In this document: positions 1-8,028 of the stretch, in pieces | How positions within the stretch are numbered: position 1 is the first letter of the stretch | Layout of the letters: every line of letters starts with the position of its first letter | From: CALHKP01 sp963558075 | Lineage (GTDB): Bacteria; Bacillota; Clostridia; Peptostreptococcales; Anaerovoracaceae | Direction of reading: 5' to 3' | Assembly: GCA_963558075.1 (NCBI GenBank) | Contig: CAUWFN010000038.1 | Coordinates: 1 to 19,445, forward strand | DNA: 19,445 nt | The notes under the pieces: model-generated | Told to the model about the DNA's origin: nothing | Databases searched by the model: none | The model's input: the letters and a program-made list of their open reading frames with translations, nothing else | Position numbers and translations under genes: made by a program

Positions 1-21
1 ATACTATAATATTTAATAAAA

Positions 22-119
22 TTGGAAACTATTTTATATTTTAGTAAAATCTTTTATTTTTTTTCTAACTTACTATTGACATTTAAGCTGTGGAAATCCA
101 ATCAGTTTTGTAGTAAAAT
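22..119 (+). promoter_or_regulatory. Putative nrdR-cmk promoter region with a near direct repeat
   Basis: The AT-rich region before nrdR holds two promoter-like units of similar design: TGGAAA (23-28) then TAGTAAAAT (42-50), and TGGAAA (91-96) then TAGTAAAAT (111-119). In each, TAAAAT (45-50, 114-119) could be a -10 with a weak -35 about 17 bases upstream. A perfect TTGACA lies at 76-81 but has no credible -10 at 16-18 bases. The second unit is best placed for nrdR. Which of these is used is inference. Nothing that looks like a coding region is visible in positions 1-166. Confidence 0.35.
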
Positions 120-166
120 ATATATAAATGTATGTATTTTTAACATTAACATAAGGAGAACTACAA

Positions 167-631
167 ATGAGATGTCCATATTGTGAGAATTCAGATACAA
201 AAGTTATTGATTCAAGACCTACAGAAGAAGGTCACGCAATCAGAAGAAGACGTGAATGTGAAAACTGCGGAAGGCGTTTTACAACTTATGAGAAGGTCGA
301 AGAATCTATAATTATGGTAATAAAAAAAGACGGAAGCAGGGAAGCTTTTGATAGAAGCAAGATTCTAAATGGCATAATCAAAGCCTGCGAAAAACGACCT
401 GTATCCATGGCTGAAATTGAAAGTGTAGTAGACAAGATTGAGCGTGGGCTAAATAACATGCTAGAAAAAGAAGTTAAGAGCACTTTCATAGGTGAGCTTG
501 TTATGGAGCGCCTAAAGGAACTTGACGAGGTGGCATATGTCAGATTTGCGTCAGTGTATAGACAGTTTACGGATGTAGGAACATTTATAAGCGAAATAGA
601 ATCTTTGATTGGAAATAGAGAGAAGGAGTAG
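167..631 (+). CDS. nrdR: Transcriptional repressor NrdR
   Basis: NrdR is the nucleotide-sensing repressor of ribonucleotide reductase genes. It binds ATP/dATP through an ATP-cone and DNA through a zinc ribbon. The 154-aa product is full length for the family. The N-terminus has the four zinc ligands (C3, C6, C31, C34) in the usual CPYC and CENC pairs, with the basic run RRRRE between them and RRFTTYE after. The ATP-cone follows at about residues 49-139, beginning with the VIKKDGSREAFDRSKI segment. The start is fixed by AAGGAG at 153-158, 8 bases before the ATG. The gene is followed after 2 bases by cmk. No nrd genes lie in this window, so its targets must be elsewhere. Confidence 0.95.
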   Translation: MRCPYCENSDTKVIDSRPTEEGHAIRRRRECENCGRRFTTYEKVEESIIMVIKKDGSREAFDRSKILNGIIKACEKRPVSMAEIESVVDKIERGLNNMLEKEVKSTFIGELVMERLKELDEVAYVRFASVYRQFTDVGTFISEIESLIGNREKE

Positions 632-633
632 AG

Positions 634-1281
634 ATGTACAGAATAGCTGTTGATGGACCGGGAGGAGCCGGTAAAAGCACAATAGCAAAACTTATTGCAA
701 AAGAGAAAAAAATAGACTATATTGACACAGGTGCGATGTATCGAGCTATAGCATACAAGATGCACACAAAAGGCGTAAGTGCAGATGATATTGAGGCGAT
801 TGAAGAAGTTCTTGCTGATACAGATATAGACTTTTCTGATGAGAATATATATCTTGATGGCGAAAATGTAAATAGCCTTATCAGAACGCCAGAAATGTCG
901 ATGAAGGCCTCTGAGTTTTCGAGTCTTCCTCAGGTTAGAGAAAAGCTTGTTCAGATTCAGAGAAACATGGCTTCGCACAAGAGCGTTATCATGGACGGAA
1001 GAGACATAGGCTCTAACGTTTTAAAGGATGCTGAGTACAAGTTTTTCCTAACAGCAGATCCTATGGAGCGTGCAAAGAGAAGATATGACGAGCTCGTTTC
1101 AAAGGGTGAGAAAGCAGATCTAGATGAGGTGTACAGGGATATAGTCAGAAGAGACGAAAATGATATTAACCGCAAGATTAATCCTCTTGTTCAGGCGGAG
1201 GATGCTGTCCTTGTAGATACAACGCATATGAGCATAGATGAGGTTGTAAATCATATATGTTCGATGATTGACGAAGACTAG
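634..1281 (+). CDS. cmk: (d)CMP kinase (cytidylate kinase)
   Basis: Cytidylate kinase phosphorylates CMP and dCMP to the diphosphates with ATP, feeding RNA, DNA and CDP-lipid synthesis. The 215-aa protein is of normal length for the bacterial type. It shows the N-terminal P-loop GPGGAGKST (residues 8-16), the DTGAMYRA nucleotide-binding segment, the DGRDIGSNV motif, and the lid-like region with RRYDEL and RRDENDINR. Its ribosome-binding site (AAGGAG, 623-628) lies inside the end of nrdR, and the two genes are 2 bases apart, so they are translationally coupled. No terminator hairpin is evident between this gene and radC, so read-through into the next operon is possible. Confidence 0.96.
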   Translation: MYRIAVDGPGGAGKSTIAKLIAKEKKIDYIDTGAMYRAIAYKMHTKGVSADDIEAIEEVLADTDIDFSDENIYLDGENVNSLIRTPEMSMKASEFSSLPQVREKLVQIQRNMASHKSVIMDGRDIGSNVLKDAEYKFFLTADPMERAKRRYDELVSKGEKADLDEVYRDIVRRDENDINRKINPLVQAEDAVLVDTTHMSIDEVVNHICSMIDED

Positions 1282-1288
1282 CTGATGA

Positions 1289-1317
1289 TTGCACATGTCA
1301 GTAAAAAATGATATAAT
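1289..1317 (+). promoter_or_regulatory. Promoter of the radC-mreBCD-mrdA-minD operon
   Basis: TTGCAC (1289-1294), a 17-base spacer and TATAAT (1312-1317) preceded by TGA (1309-1311) make an extended -10 housekeeping promoter. Start would be near 1324, giving a leader of about 55 bases before radC. It lies just after the cmk stop, in the only sizeable gap before six tightly packed genes. Confidence 0.75.
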
Positions 1318-1379
1318 ATAAGTTGATATTTTTGTTTAAATTGTTTTGGCACTGGCTGACTGTCTAAATCGGAGGGTTT

Positions 1380-2081
1380 ATGCAGATCAAATCATTGCCT
1401 ATAAGTGAAAGACCGTTAGAAAAGGCAGAAACAAAAGGAATTCACTCATTAACAAATGCTGAGCTTATCGCTCTTATAATAAGAACTGGAACTGCAGAGG
1501 AGTCTGCCATAGGTCTGGCGGAGAAGATTCTTAGCAGATTTCCAGGAGGCTTAAGCGGTTTGGGTGATTTTTTGCCAAAGGAAATAACAGACATAAAAGG
1601 CGTTGGACGCTCTAAGGCGGCGGCTCTTTGTGCAGCAGTCGAGCTTGGAAAGCGTATTGCGTCAAGTCCAAAAGAACATATCAGCATAATAAAGGGTGCT
1701 GATGATGTCGCCGCATTAATTATGGAACGGCTGAGATACGAAAAAAAGGAGCACTTTGAATGCATACTGCTAGATTCAAAGGGGCATGTGATTTCAATAG
1801 AAAAGGTATCAATAGGCGAGCTTTCTAGCACTATCGTTCATCCCAGAGAGGTGTTTAACAGTGCTGTCCGAAAGAGTGCCGCATCAGTAATTTTTGCACA
1901 TAATCACCCAAGTGGTGATCCTGAACCGAGTCGTGACGATTTGTTGACTACCAGACGGCTTATGGATGCAGGTGAAATACTAGGAATAAAAGTTTTAGAC
2001 CACATTATAATTGGAGATGGATTTTTTGTCAGCCTGCAAAGCCGAGGGCTAATGGAGGGCTGTGAAACGCAACGGAGGTAA
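1380..2081 (+). CDS. radC: RadC family JAB-domain protein
   Basis: A RadC (UPF0758) family protein, 233 aa, full length. The N-terminus starts with the family's SERPLEKAETKG region. A helix-hairpin-helix DNA-binding motif sits at about residues 68-90 (IKGVGRSKAAAL). The C-terminal JAB/MPN domain has the metal-binding JAMM signature H174-x-H176-PSGD and D187, followed by LDHIIIGD. The historical link to DNA repair is weak and the true substrate is not known. The Shine-Dalgarno is GGAGG (1371-1375) with a rather short 4-base spacer. The position directly before mreB is the common Firmicutes arrangement and gives no functional link by itself. The gene is first in the operon. Confidence 0.92.
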   Translation: MQIKSLPISERPLEKAETKGIHSLTNAELIALIIRTGTAEESAIGLAEKILSRFPGGLSGLGDFLPKEITDIKGVGRSKAAALCAAVELGKRIASSPKEHISIIKGADDVAALIMERLRYEKKEHFECILLDSKGHVISIEKVSIGELSSTIVHPREVFNSAVRKSAASVIFAHNHPSGDPEPSRDDLLTTRRLMDAGEILGIKVLDHIIIGDGFFVSLQSRGLMEGCETQRR

Positions 2082-2087
2082 AGAAGA

Positions 2088-3131
2088 ATGTTTAATTTTA
2101 TGGCAGCAAAGGATATGGGTATAGACCTTGGAACTGCAAATACACTAATATATATCAAAGACAGCGGTATTGTACTGAATGAACCTTCAGTTATCGCACT
2201 TGACAACAGAAGAAATGTAACAATAGCTGTAGGCCATGAGGCAAAAGCTATGATTGGAAAATCACCTAGCAATATTTCAGTAGTAAGACCTCTTCAGGAT
2301 GGTGTTATTTCTGACTTTGATAGAACTGCTGACATGCTTAAGGCTTTTATCGAAAAGGCTGTAGAAGCAAACAAAGTTAAGAATTATAGAGTAGTTGTAG
2401 GCGTTCCAAGTGGCGTAACAGAAGTAGAAAAGAGAGCTGTAGAGGAAGTTGTTCGTCAGATGGGCGCAACAGAAGTATATATCCTAGAAGAACCTATGGC
2501 TGCTGCAATTGGAGCAGGCCTTGATGTTGATAGCTCAACAGCATGTATGATTGCAGATATCGGTGGAGGTACAACAGATATTGCTATTATTGCTCTTGGC
2601 GGAATTGTTGCAAGTACATCAATCAGACATGCCGGAGATAAGTTCAACGATGCTATTATCCAGTACATCAGAAAGCGTTATGCCCTTCTGATTGGAGAAA
2701 AGACTGCAGAGCAGCTAAAAATCAAAGCTGGTGCTGCATGTCTTGACATCGACGAAAACGGAGATGAGGTTATTACAACTGTTAAAGCAAGCGGAAGAGA
2801 TATCATTTCTGGTCTTCCAAAGATTATCGATGTAACTAACAGAGATATCATGTTAGGTCTTCAGGAATCAATCGATATTGTAATCGATGGAATTAAATCA
2901 ACAATCGAGAAAGCACCACCTGAAATCGCAGCAGATATTGCTGAAAACGGAATCATCCTATCAGGTGGAGGCGGAAGAATTTATAATCTTGACAAGCTTA
3001 TTGAAAAGAGAACAGGCATGAAGGCAACTGTTGCAGATGATGCTTTCGAGGCTGTTGCTCTTGGAACAGGAATGAGCCTTAACGATATCGAAAAGCTGAA
3101 GATTTATGCATCAAGTGTTAAACGCAGATAG
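2088..3131 (+). CDS. mreB: Rod shape-determining protein MreB
   Basis: MreB is the bacterial actin. It forms membrane-bound filaments that direct the lateral-wall synthesis complex. The 347-aa product has the actin-fold phosphate-1 loop (DLGTANT, residues 13-19), an ISDFDRT segment, phosphate-2 (DIGGGTTD, residues 157-164) and the adenosine loop (SGGGG) near the C-terminus. The ATG at 2088 is chosen because GGAGG at 2074-2078 gives a 9-base spacer. A second ATG at 2100 is in frame but too far away. The Shine-Dalgarno overlaps the end of radC. A short hydrophobic N-terminus (MFNFM) could be a membrane contact, which is inference. Confidence 0.96.
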   Translation: MFNFMAAKDMGIDLGTANTLIYIKDSGIVLNEPSVIALDNRRNVTIAVGHEAKAMIGKSPSNISVVRPLQDGVISDFDRTADMLKAFIEKAVEANKVKNYRVVVGVPSGVTEVEKRAVEEVVRQMGATEVYILEEPMAAAIGAGLDVDSSTACMIADIGGGTTDIAIIALGGIVASTSIRHAGDKFNDAIIQYIRKRYALLIGEKTAEQLKIKAGAACLDIDENGDEVITTVKASGRDIISGLPKIIDVTNRDIMLGLQESIDIVIDGIKSTIEKAPPEIAADIAENGIILSGGGGRIYNLDKLIEKRTGMKATVADDAFEAVALGTGMSLNDIEKLKIYASSVKRR

Positions 3132-3152
3132 TGAAGCAGAAAGAGGCCGAAG

Positions 3153-3971
3153 ATGAGATGGATAAAAGAACATAAACTGATAAGTGTCCTTATCGCTATT
3201 CTTGTTGCATCACTCATAATGCTGGGCATTTCTGTTTCTGTAAGAAAATCTGATTCGGGCGGCGGAAACTTTGTTAACAGAATTTATGTTGCCATAGAAA
3301 AGCCGATGGTTTCATTTGGAAGAAGCATATCAGAAAATGTAAAGGGAATGTTTTCTTATCGTGAGCTAATGGCAGAGAACAAAGCTCTGAAGGAAGAGAA
3401 CGAAAAGCTCCAGAAGGAAGTTACTCAGCATGCTTTAAGCGCAAGTGAGCTTGCTGATATGCAGGAGCTCGCAAAAGCGCTTAACTATGATTTCATAAAC
3501 GGAAGTGAAGATATAGTTACTGCCGATGTTGTTTCTATGGACGGAAACAGATGGACTAATGTTTTCAGTATTGACAGAGGAACTGAAAGTGGAATAAAAA
3601 AAGGCAGCATAGTTATATGCGGCGAGGGTCTTGTTGGACGTGTAATCGAGACAGGAAAGAACTGGTCTAAGGTTACATCAGTTATCGACGAGTCAAGCAA
3701 TATAAGCTTTAAGGTTGATGGAAATCTTAACTTACTTGGTGTCGTAGAAGGGGCAAAGGATGGCAGACTGACAGGATACATGCTTGACAATGGAGCATCT
3801 GTATCCAAAGGTGATATGCTTGTAACATCTGGAATGGGAATGTTCCCTGCAGGAATTAGAATAGGACGTATCACAAAAGTATCTATGGACAGCGATAGAC
3901 AGCTGAAAAAAATAGAAGTTAAGCCTGCAGTTGATTTTAACTCGATGGATAAGGTATCGGTGATAATATGA
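3153..3971 (+). CDS. mreC: Rod shape-determining protein MreC
   Basis: MreC is a bitopic elongasome scaffold linking MreB/MreD inside to PBP2 outside, where it activates wall synthesis. The 272-aa protein has a short basic cytoplasmic tail, one membrane helix at about residues 9-29, a coiled coil at about 66-100 (rich in Glu, Lys and Leu) and the double beta-barrel domain with the typical SVIDESSNIS and VTSGMGMFPAGIRIG motifs. The Shine-Dalgarno AAAGAGG (3140-3146) precedes the ATG by 6 bases. Its TGA stop overlaps the mreD start (ATGA, 3968-3971), so mreD translation is coupled to it. Confidence 0.94.
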   Translation: MRWIKEHKLISVLIAILVASLIMLGISVSVRKSDSGGGNFVNRIYVAIEKPMVSFGRSISENVKGMFSYRELMAENKALKEENEKLQKEVTQHALSASELADMQELAKALNYDFINGSEDIVTADVVSMDGNRWTNVFSIDRGTESGIKKGSIVICGEGLVGRVIETGKNWSKVTSVIDESSNISFKVDGNLNLLGVVEGAKDGRLTGYMLDNGASVSKGDMLVTSGMGMFPAGIRIGRITKVSMDSDRQLKKIEVKPAVDFNSMDKVSVII

Positions 3972-4471
3972 GATATGTAAAAGCACTTGCGTTTTACGCA
4001 TTACTGTTTTTTGTGCAGCCTGTACTGGCTGCAATAATACCTGTATTACAGGTTCCGAACCTTGTCGTGTGCGTGACTCTTATGTACATGCTCCTAAAAA
4101 ACGAGGAGGATTATACTCCGGTAATTGTTGCGGGAGCTGTTTTTTCGATGCTATCAGACATTTGTTACGGTCAGTACGCAGGTGCAGGTACGCTTGCATT
4201 TTTAGCCATTGTAGTTTCAGTTTTTGCACTAAAGCACTATATCAATAACGAAAACCGCTTAATGGTAGTTCTTACTATCTGCGGAGCATCTTTGCTTTAT
4301 AGTCTTGTGTACTGGGCTGTTACTGCTCTATTGGGAAGTCCGTACGGCTTTATCTATTTAATTAAGCACGCGCTGATTTACATGGTAGGTGACCTTGCAG
4401 TATGTCTGTGCATATATTTTGCATCTATAGGCAAAATCATACAAGACAGAAGAGATAGGTATTTTAGATGA
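3968..4471 (+). CDS. mreD: Rod shape-determining protein MreD
   Basis: MreD is a small polytopic membrane protein of the elongasome that works with MreC. The 167-aa product is almost wholly hydrophobic, with about five membrane segments, ending in a basic tail (IIQDRRDRYFR). Sequence conservation in this family is low, so the call rests on size, hydropathy and position between mreC and mrdA. It overlaps mreC by 4 bases at its start and mrdA by 4 bases at its end, both with ATGA junctions, and has no strong ribosome-binding site of its own. Confidence 0.9.
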   Translation: MRYVKALAFYALLFFVQPVLAAIIPVLQVPNLVVCVTLMYMLLKNEEDYTPVIVAGAVFSMLSDICYGQYAGAGTLAFLAIVVSVFALKHYINNENRLMVVLTICGASLLYSLVYWAVTALLGSPYGFIYLIKHALIYMVGDLAVCLCIYFASIGKIIQDRRDRYFR

Positions 4472-7218
4472 ACAGAGAGATTAGAAAATTTACAAACAGA
4501 TATAAGCATATTGTAGCCTTCATAGTGGTTCTCATGTTAGTTCTCATTGTGAGGCTCTTTGTTTTAACAGTACCGCAGCATGACAGATGGCTTACAGAAG
4601 CTGATGATCAGAGTACAAAGACTGTATATACATCTGCACCGAGGGGCAATATATTTGATAGGAACGGAAACGTTCTCGCTACGAGTAAACAGATATTTGT
4701 TGCTAACTTCAGTGCAGGGGCTTTGGAGTCGAAACAGATAAATGATTCTGCGCTACTGCTCATAAACAAGCTTATAGAAAATGGCGATAAATATAACGAT
4801 GATTTCGCAATCAAAATTGATGATAGCGGAAATTTTTACTATACATATGACAAAGACAAGGCTGAGTGGCTTAAGTCTCATGGATATCCTGAAAACGCAA
4901 GTGCTCAGAATGTCTTTGATGTTGTGAGAAATGATTATTGCATTGATCCGGAGCTAGATAGGTTCGATGCTATGGACGTATTGCTGGACAAATACAATGT
5001 CTATCTTCCTATAAATGTGAAAACGATGGAATTTGTATATGATCAGCAGATAAAAAATCTTTGGTCGAAGTTTGGATTTTCCGAAAAAGAAATCAAAAAG
5101 AATATGAGCGCAGAGGAGTGCTTCCAAAAGCTCAGAAAAAAATACAAGGTAGACAAAAATCTAACTGACGCAGAGGCGAGAAAAATCTTTGTTGTCAGAG
5201 ATGAAATCGCAAATAACGGATTTAATAGATACACGCCGATTACTATTGCAAGTGGCATATCTGATAAATCTGTAATATATTTTGAGGAAATGGCTGTACC
5301 TGGCGTGAGCATCGAGTCTTCGACAGAGAGATATTATCCTAATGGAAGCGTTGCCAGCCATGTAATCGGATACATGGGTTCGATTTCAGAATCACAGGCC
5401 GAAGAGTATGTGAAGGAAAAGGGATATCTTTCAAGTGATTTGATTGGTAAGGATGGAATTGAGCATGCCTTCGAAGCAGACCTTCATGGAACTCCAGGAA
5501 TAGAGAAAATTCGTGTAAATAGCGGAGGACAGTACGTAAGCACTATTAGCAAGACAAAAGCAGAAAAGGGTTCTGATGTATATCTTTCTTTAGATCTTGG
5601 TCTTCAGAAGGTTACAGAGCAGTCTTTAGAAAAGGCTATCAGAGAATCTGATCACAGCGGAAGCGGTGCTGCGGTTGCAATTGATCCAAATACTGGAGAA
5701 GTTCTTGCGATGGCAAGCTATCCTGCTTTTGACCTTAACCAGTTTGCAGACGGAATTTCATCTAAGGAATGGGAGTCAGTAAAGCCTTCTAACCCTAGAG
5801 ATGCGCTTTCTCCTGCACCTTTATATAACAATGCGACTATGACATCTGTTGCACCAGGTTCTACATTCAAGCCAATTACTGCTTTTGCAGCTCTCGAATG
5901 TGGACTTGACCCTTACAGACAGATTGTAGACGGAGGCCATATCAACCTCGGAGGTCGATCATTCGGTTGCTCTGCATGGAATGATTATGGTGGAACTCAC
6001 GGTGCAGAAAATATGGAATGGGGTATAGGAAATTCTTGTAACTACTATTTCTACTGTATCGCAACAAACAAAGACTGGGGAACGGGTGCTTCTCTTGGAT
6101 ACAAAGATGAAATCACAGTCGACAAAATTCTAGATACTGCAACAAAGTTTGGTCTGAATGAGGCTTCTGGAATTGAACTCGGCGAAGTTGTAAGACCTAT
6201 GGCAGATGAGGCATACAAAATGCGTATGCATAAGCTCGGAGCATGGTCAGCAATATACGAAAAGTCACATACATACTTCTCAAAAGAAGTGTACAGTGAC
6301 TATGATAGATTATCAAAAAATATTTCAAAGATTACGGATCTCATAGAAGAGAATCCGTCGTATGCAGATCTTGTTAAGTTTATTGACGAGAAAACAGAAG
6401 TAAAAGACAGCCAGGTCGAAGCCCTTGCATCTATGGTAAAGTTTGACTACTTTAACATGGCTAAATGGACAACGGCCGATGCATTTAATACATCTATCGG
6501 ACAGGGATACAATGCATATACACCTGTTCAGATGGCAAGATTTGTAGGAGCTATAGCAAATGGCGGAACACTTAATGACCTTAGACTTCTTTATGGAGTA
6601 GAAGGACAGGGCAAAGCGGGAATCAAAAATCCAAAGGCTGTAGATATAAGTGAAGAGCACAGAAAAGCAGTTGTTACTGGTATGAAGCGAGTATGCTCAA
6701 GCGGTACACTTGCATCATTTTACTCAAACTTCCCTGTGGAAGTAGCAGGAAAAACAGGAACTGCCGAATATCAGGGTGTTAAGCAGCCAAAGGATGAGGT
6801 TGAGTTTGTTAAATCTCATCTAGGATCGCTAAATGCAGCAGCAGGAGCTTCTGTAACGTGGGATCAGGTTGCAGCGAAGATGAAAGAGCTAATGCTTGAC
6901 GACCCTAAGTCTTATCCGACAGAAAACGATGCTGTTGATACAGCTGTGTTTGAAGCCAGCGATCATAAGATTACCCAAAGTAGCATCAACAGCCTAAAGG
7001 GGACATATGACTATTTCTCATGGACTGTAGCATTTGCTCCGGCAGATAAACCGGAGATTGCAGTTGTAGTAATGCTTGTAGAAGGTGGTTTTTCTTCGAC
7101 AGCTGCACCTGTAACAAAAGATGTAATCTCACATTATCTTGGCGTGAACAAATCTGATAAGGATAAAGAAGTTCACTACAAAAAGACCGACAATCTCGGC
7201 AAAAATGTTATTCAGTAA
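4468..7218 (+). CDS. mrdA: Penicillin-binding protein 2, elongasome transpeptidase
   Basis: This class B penicillin-binding protein crosslinks peptidoglycan and partners with RodA in lateral-wall growth. It has a membrane anchor at about residues 14-36, a dimerisation/pedestal region that starts with APRGNIFDRNG and continues to about 380, and a C-terminal transpeptidase domain with all three active-site motifs: S465-T-F-K468, S523-C-N525 and K762-T-G764. At 916 aa it is far longer than the 600-700 aa of typical PBP2. The extra length includes an N-terminal pedestal insert at about 85-265, a charged insert at about 590-670 between SxN and SIGQG (676-680), and about 80 residues between KTG and WTVAFAPAD (852 on). 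Long PBP2 proteins are known in Clostridia. It starts in the last codons of mreD (ATGA), and minD follows 25 bases downstream. Confidence 0.93.
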   Translation: MNREIRKFTNRYKHIVAFIVVLMLVLIVRLFVLTVPQHDRWLTEADDQSTKTVYTSAPRGNIFDRNGNVLATSKQIFVANFSAGALESKQINDSALLLINKLIENGDKYNDDFAIKIDDSGNFYYTYDKDKAEWLKSHGYPENASAQNVFDVVRNDYCIDPELDRFDAMDVLLDKYNVYLPINVKTMEFVYDQQIKNLWSKFGFSEKEIKKNMSAEECFQKLRKKYKVDKNLTDAEARKIFVVRDEIANNGFNRYTPITIASGISDKSVIYFEEMAVPGVSIESSTERYYPNGSVASHVIGYMGSISESQAEEYVKEKGYLSSDLIGKDGIEHAFEADLHGTPGIEKIRVNSGGQYVSTISKTKAEKGSDVYLSLDLGLQKVTEQSLEKAIRESDHSGSGAAVAIDPNTGEVLAMASYPAFDLNQFADGISSKEWESVKPSNPRDALSPAPLYNNATMTSVAPGSTFKPITAFAALECGLDPYRQIVDGGHINLGGRSFGCSAWNDYGGTHGAENMEWGIGNSCNYYFYCIATNKDWGTGASLGYKDEITVDKILDTATKFGLNEASGIELGEVVRPMADEAYKMRMHKLGAWSAIYEKSHTYFSKEVYSDYDRLSKNISKITDLIEENPSYADLVKFIDEKTEVKDSQVEALASMVKFDYFNMAKWTTADAFNTSIGQGYNAYTPVQMARFVGAIANGGTLNDLRLLYGVEGQGKAGIKNPKAVDISEEHRKAVVTGMKRVCSSGTLASFYSNFPVEVAGKTGTAEYQGVKQPKDEVEFVKSHLGSLNAAAGASVTWDQVAAKMKELMLDDPKSYPTENDAVDTAVFEASDHKITQSSINSLKGTYDYFSWTVAFAPADKPEIAVVVMLVEGGFSSTAAPVTKDVISHYLGVNKSDKDKEVHYKKTDNLGKNVIQ

Positions 7219-7243
7219 TTTATTTTAGAATGGGGAGGATTTG

Positions 7244-7984
7244 ATGGGCAAGGTTTATTTAGTTGCTTCTGGAAAGGGCGGCACTGGTAAAACTATGTTC
7301 GCAGTAAACTTCGGTTCAACACTGGCCAAACGTGGTCATAGCGTTGTAATTGTTGATTTTGATTTAGGACTTAGAAATCTCGATTTATATTTCGGGCTGG
7401 AGAATAACGTAGTATATGATGTTTATGATGTGCTTACAGGACTGTGCCGTATAAAGCAGGCTCTGATTCGTGATAAGCGCTTTGATGAGCTATATGTTAT
7501 GGCTGCTTCACCAGAAAGAAGTGACGGCACGCTAACTCCTCTTCACATGAAAGTTCTGTGTAACAAACTAAAAAATCTTTACGATTATGTAATCATAGAT
7601 GCACCATCGGGAATTGACGATGGACTTGTGATTGCATCAGCAGGAGCGGACGAGGCGATTATTGTAACAAACCCAGATTATTCTGCGATAAGAGATGCGG
7701 ATAATCTCGACAGAGAGCTTCAGAAAATGGGAGTGGACAAGAGATGGCTTATCGTCAACAAAGTAATTGCTGAGATGATGGTAAAGGGCTATGCGCCAAA
7801 GCTTAGAGACATAATTCTGATGCTAAAACCTGAGCTTGCAGGTGTTATACAGTATGATCGAAACATACAGATTTCAACAAATCTAGGAATGCCTATAGTT
7901 CTGAAAAAAGGAACGTACATAGAAGATAATTTCGAGCATATCGCTGACAGAATAACGATAGAAAAAGAGGACGGAGAAGAATAG
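7244..7984 (+). CDS. minD: Septum-site determining ATPase MinD
   Basis: MinD is a ParA/MinD-type ATPase that normally recruits MinC to the membrane to block polar division. The 246-aa product has the deviant Walker A GKGGTGKT with signature lysine K11 and K16, the switch-I aspartates D38 and D40 in VDFDLGLRNLDL, the Walker B region VIIDAPSGID and the VTNPDYSAIRDADN motif. The ATG at 7244 is preferred over the TTG at 7241 because GGAGG (7234-7238) gives a 5-base spacer for the ATG but only 2 for the TTG. The C-terminus ends in an acidic tail (EKEDGEE) and shows no basic/hydrophobic amphipathic helix of the type MinD uses for membrane binding. Neither minC nor minE is next to it. It could therefore be a diverged MinD-like protein, although the core is clearly MinD-like. 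Confidence 0.87.
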   Translation: MGKVYLVASGKGGTGKTMFAVNFGSTLAKRGHSVVIVDFDLGLRNLDLYFGLENNVVYDVYDVLTGLCRIKQALIRDKRFDELYVMAASPERSDGTLTPLHMKVLCNKLKNLYDYVIIDAPSGIDDGLVIASAGADEAIIVTNPDYSAIRDADNLDRELQKMGVDKRWLIVNKVIAEMMVKGYAPKLRDIILMLKPELAGVIQYDRNIQISTNLGMPIVLKKGTYIEDNFEHIADRITIEKEDGEE

Positions 7985-7987
7985 ATT

Positions 7988-8028
7988 AAAAGATGCAGTG
8001 TGCGAAAAGCATACTGCATCTTTGTTTT
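7988..8028. terminator. Strong, probably bidirectional terminator between minD and rodA
   Basis: A 15-bp hairpin (arms 7989-8003 and 8009-8023, one G-U pair, 5-base loop GAAAA) is followed on the plus strand by GTTTT. On the minus strand it is followed by TTTTAATCTATTCTTCT. It lies 4 bases after the minD stop and 3 bases beyond the rodA stop, so it can end both convergent transcripts. Confidence 0.88.

Noticed and set aside
76..81. Perfect TTGACA as the nrdR -35
   Set aside because: The sequence 16-18 bases downstream (around 98-105) has no -10-like hexamer, so the match is probably chance.
286..978. Long minus-strand open frame of 230 codons opposite nrdR and cmk
   Set aside because: It lies antisense to two well-conserved genes, its product has no recognisable domain and its composition is that of a shadow frame.
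7241..7243. TTG as the minD start codon
   Set aside because: It is only 2 bases from GGAGG; the ATG at 7244 has a normal spacer and gives K11, K16, D38 and D40 in the same numbering as known MinD.
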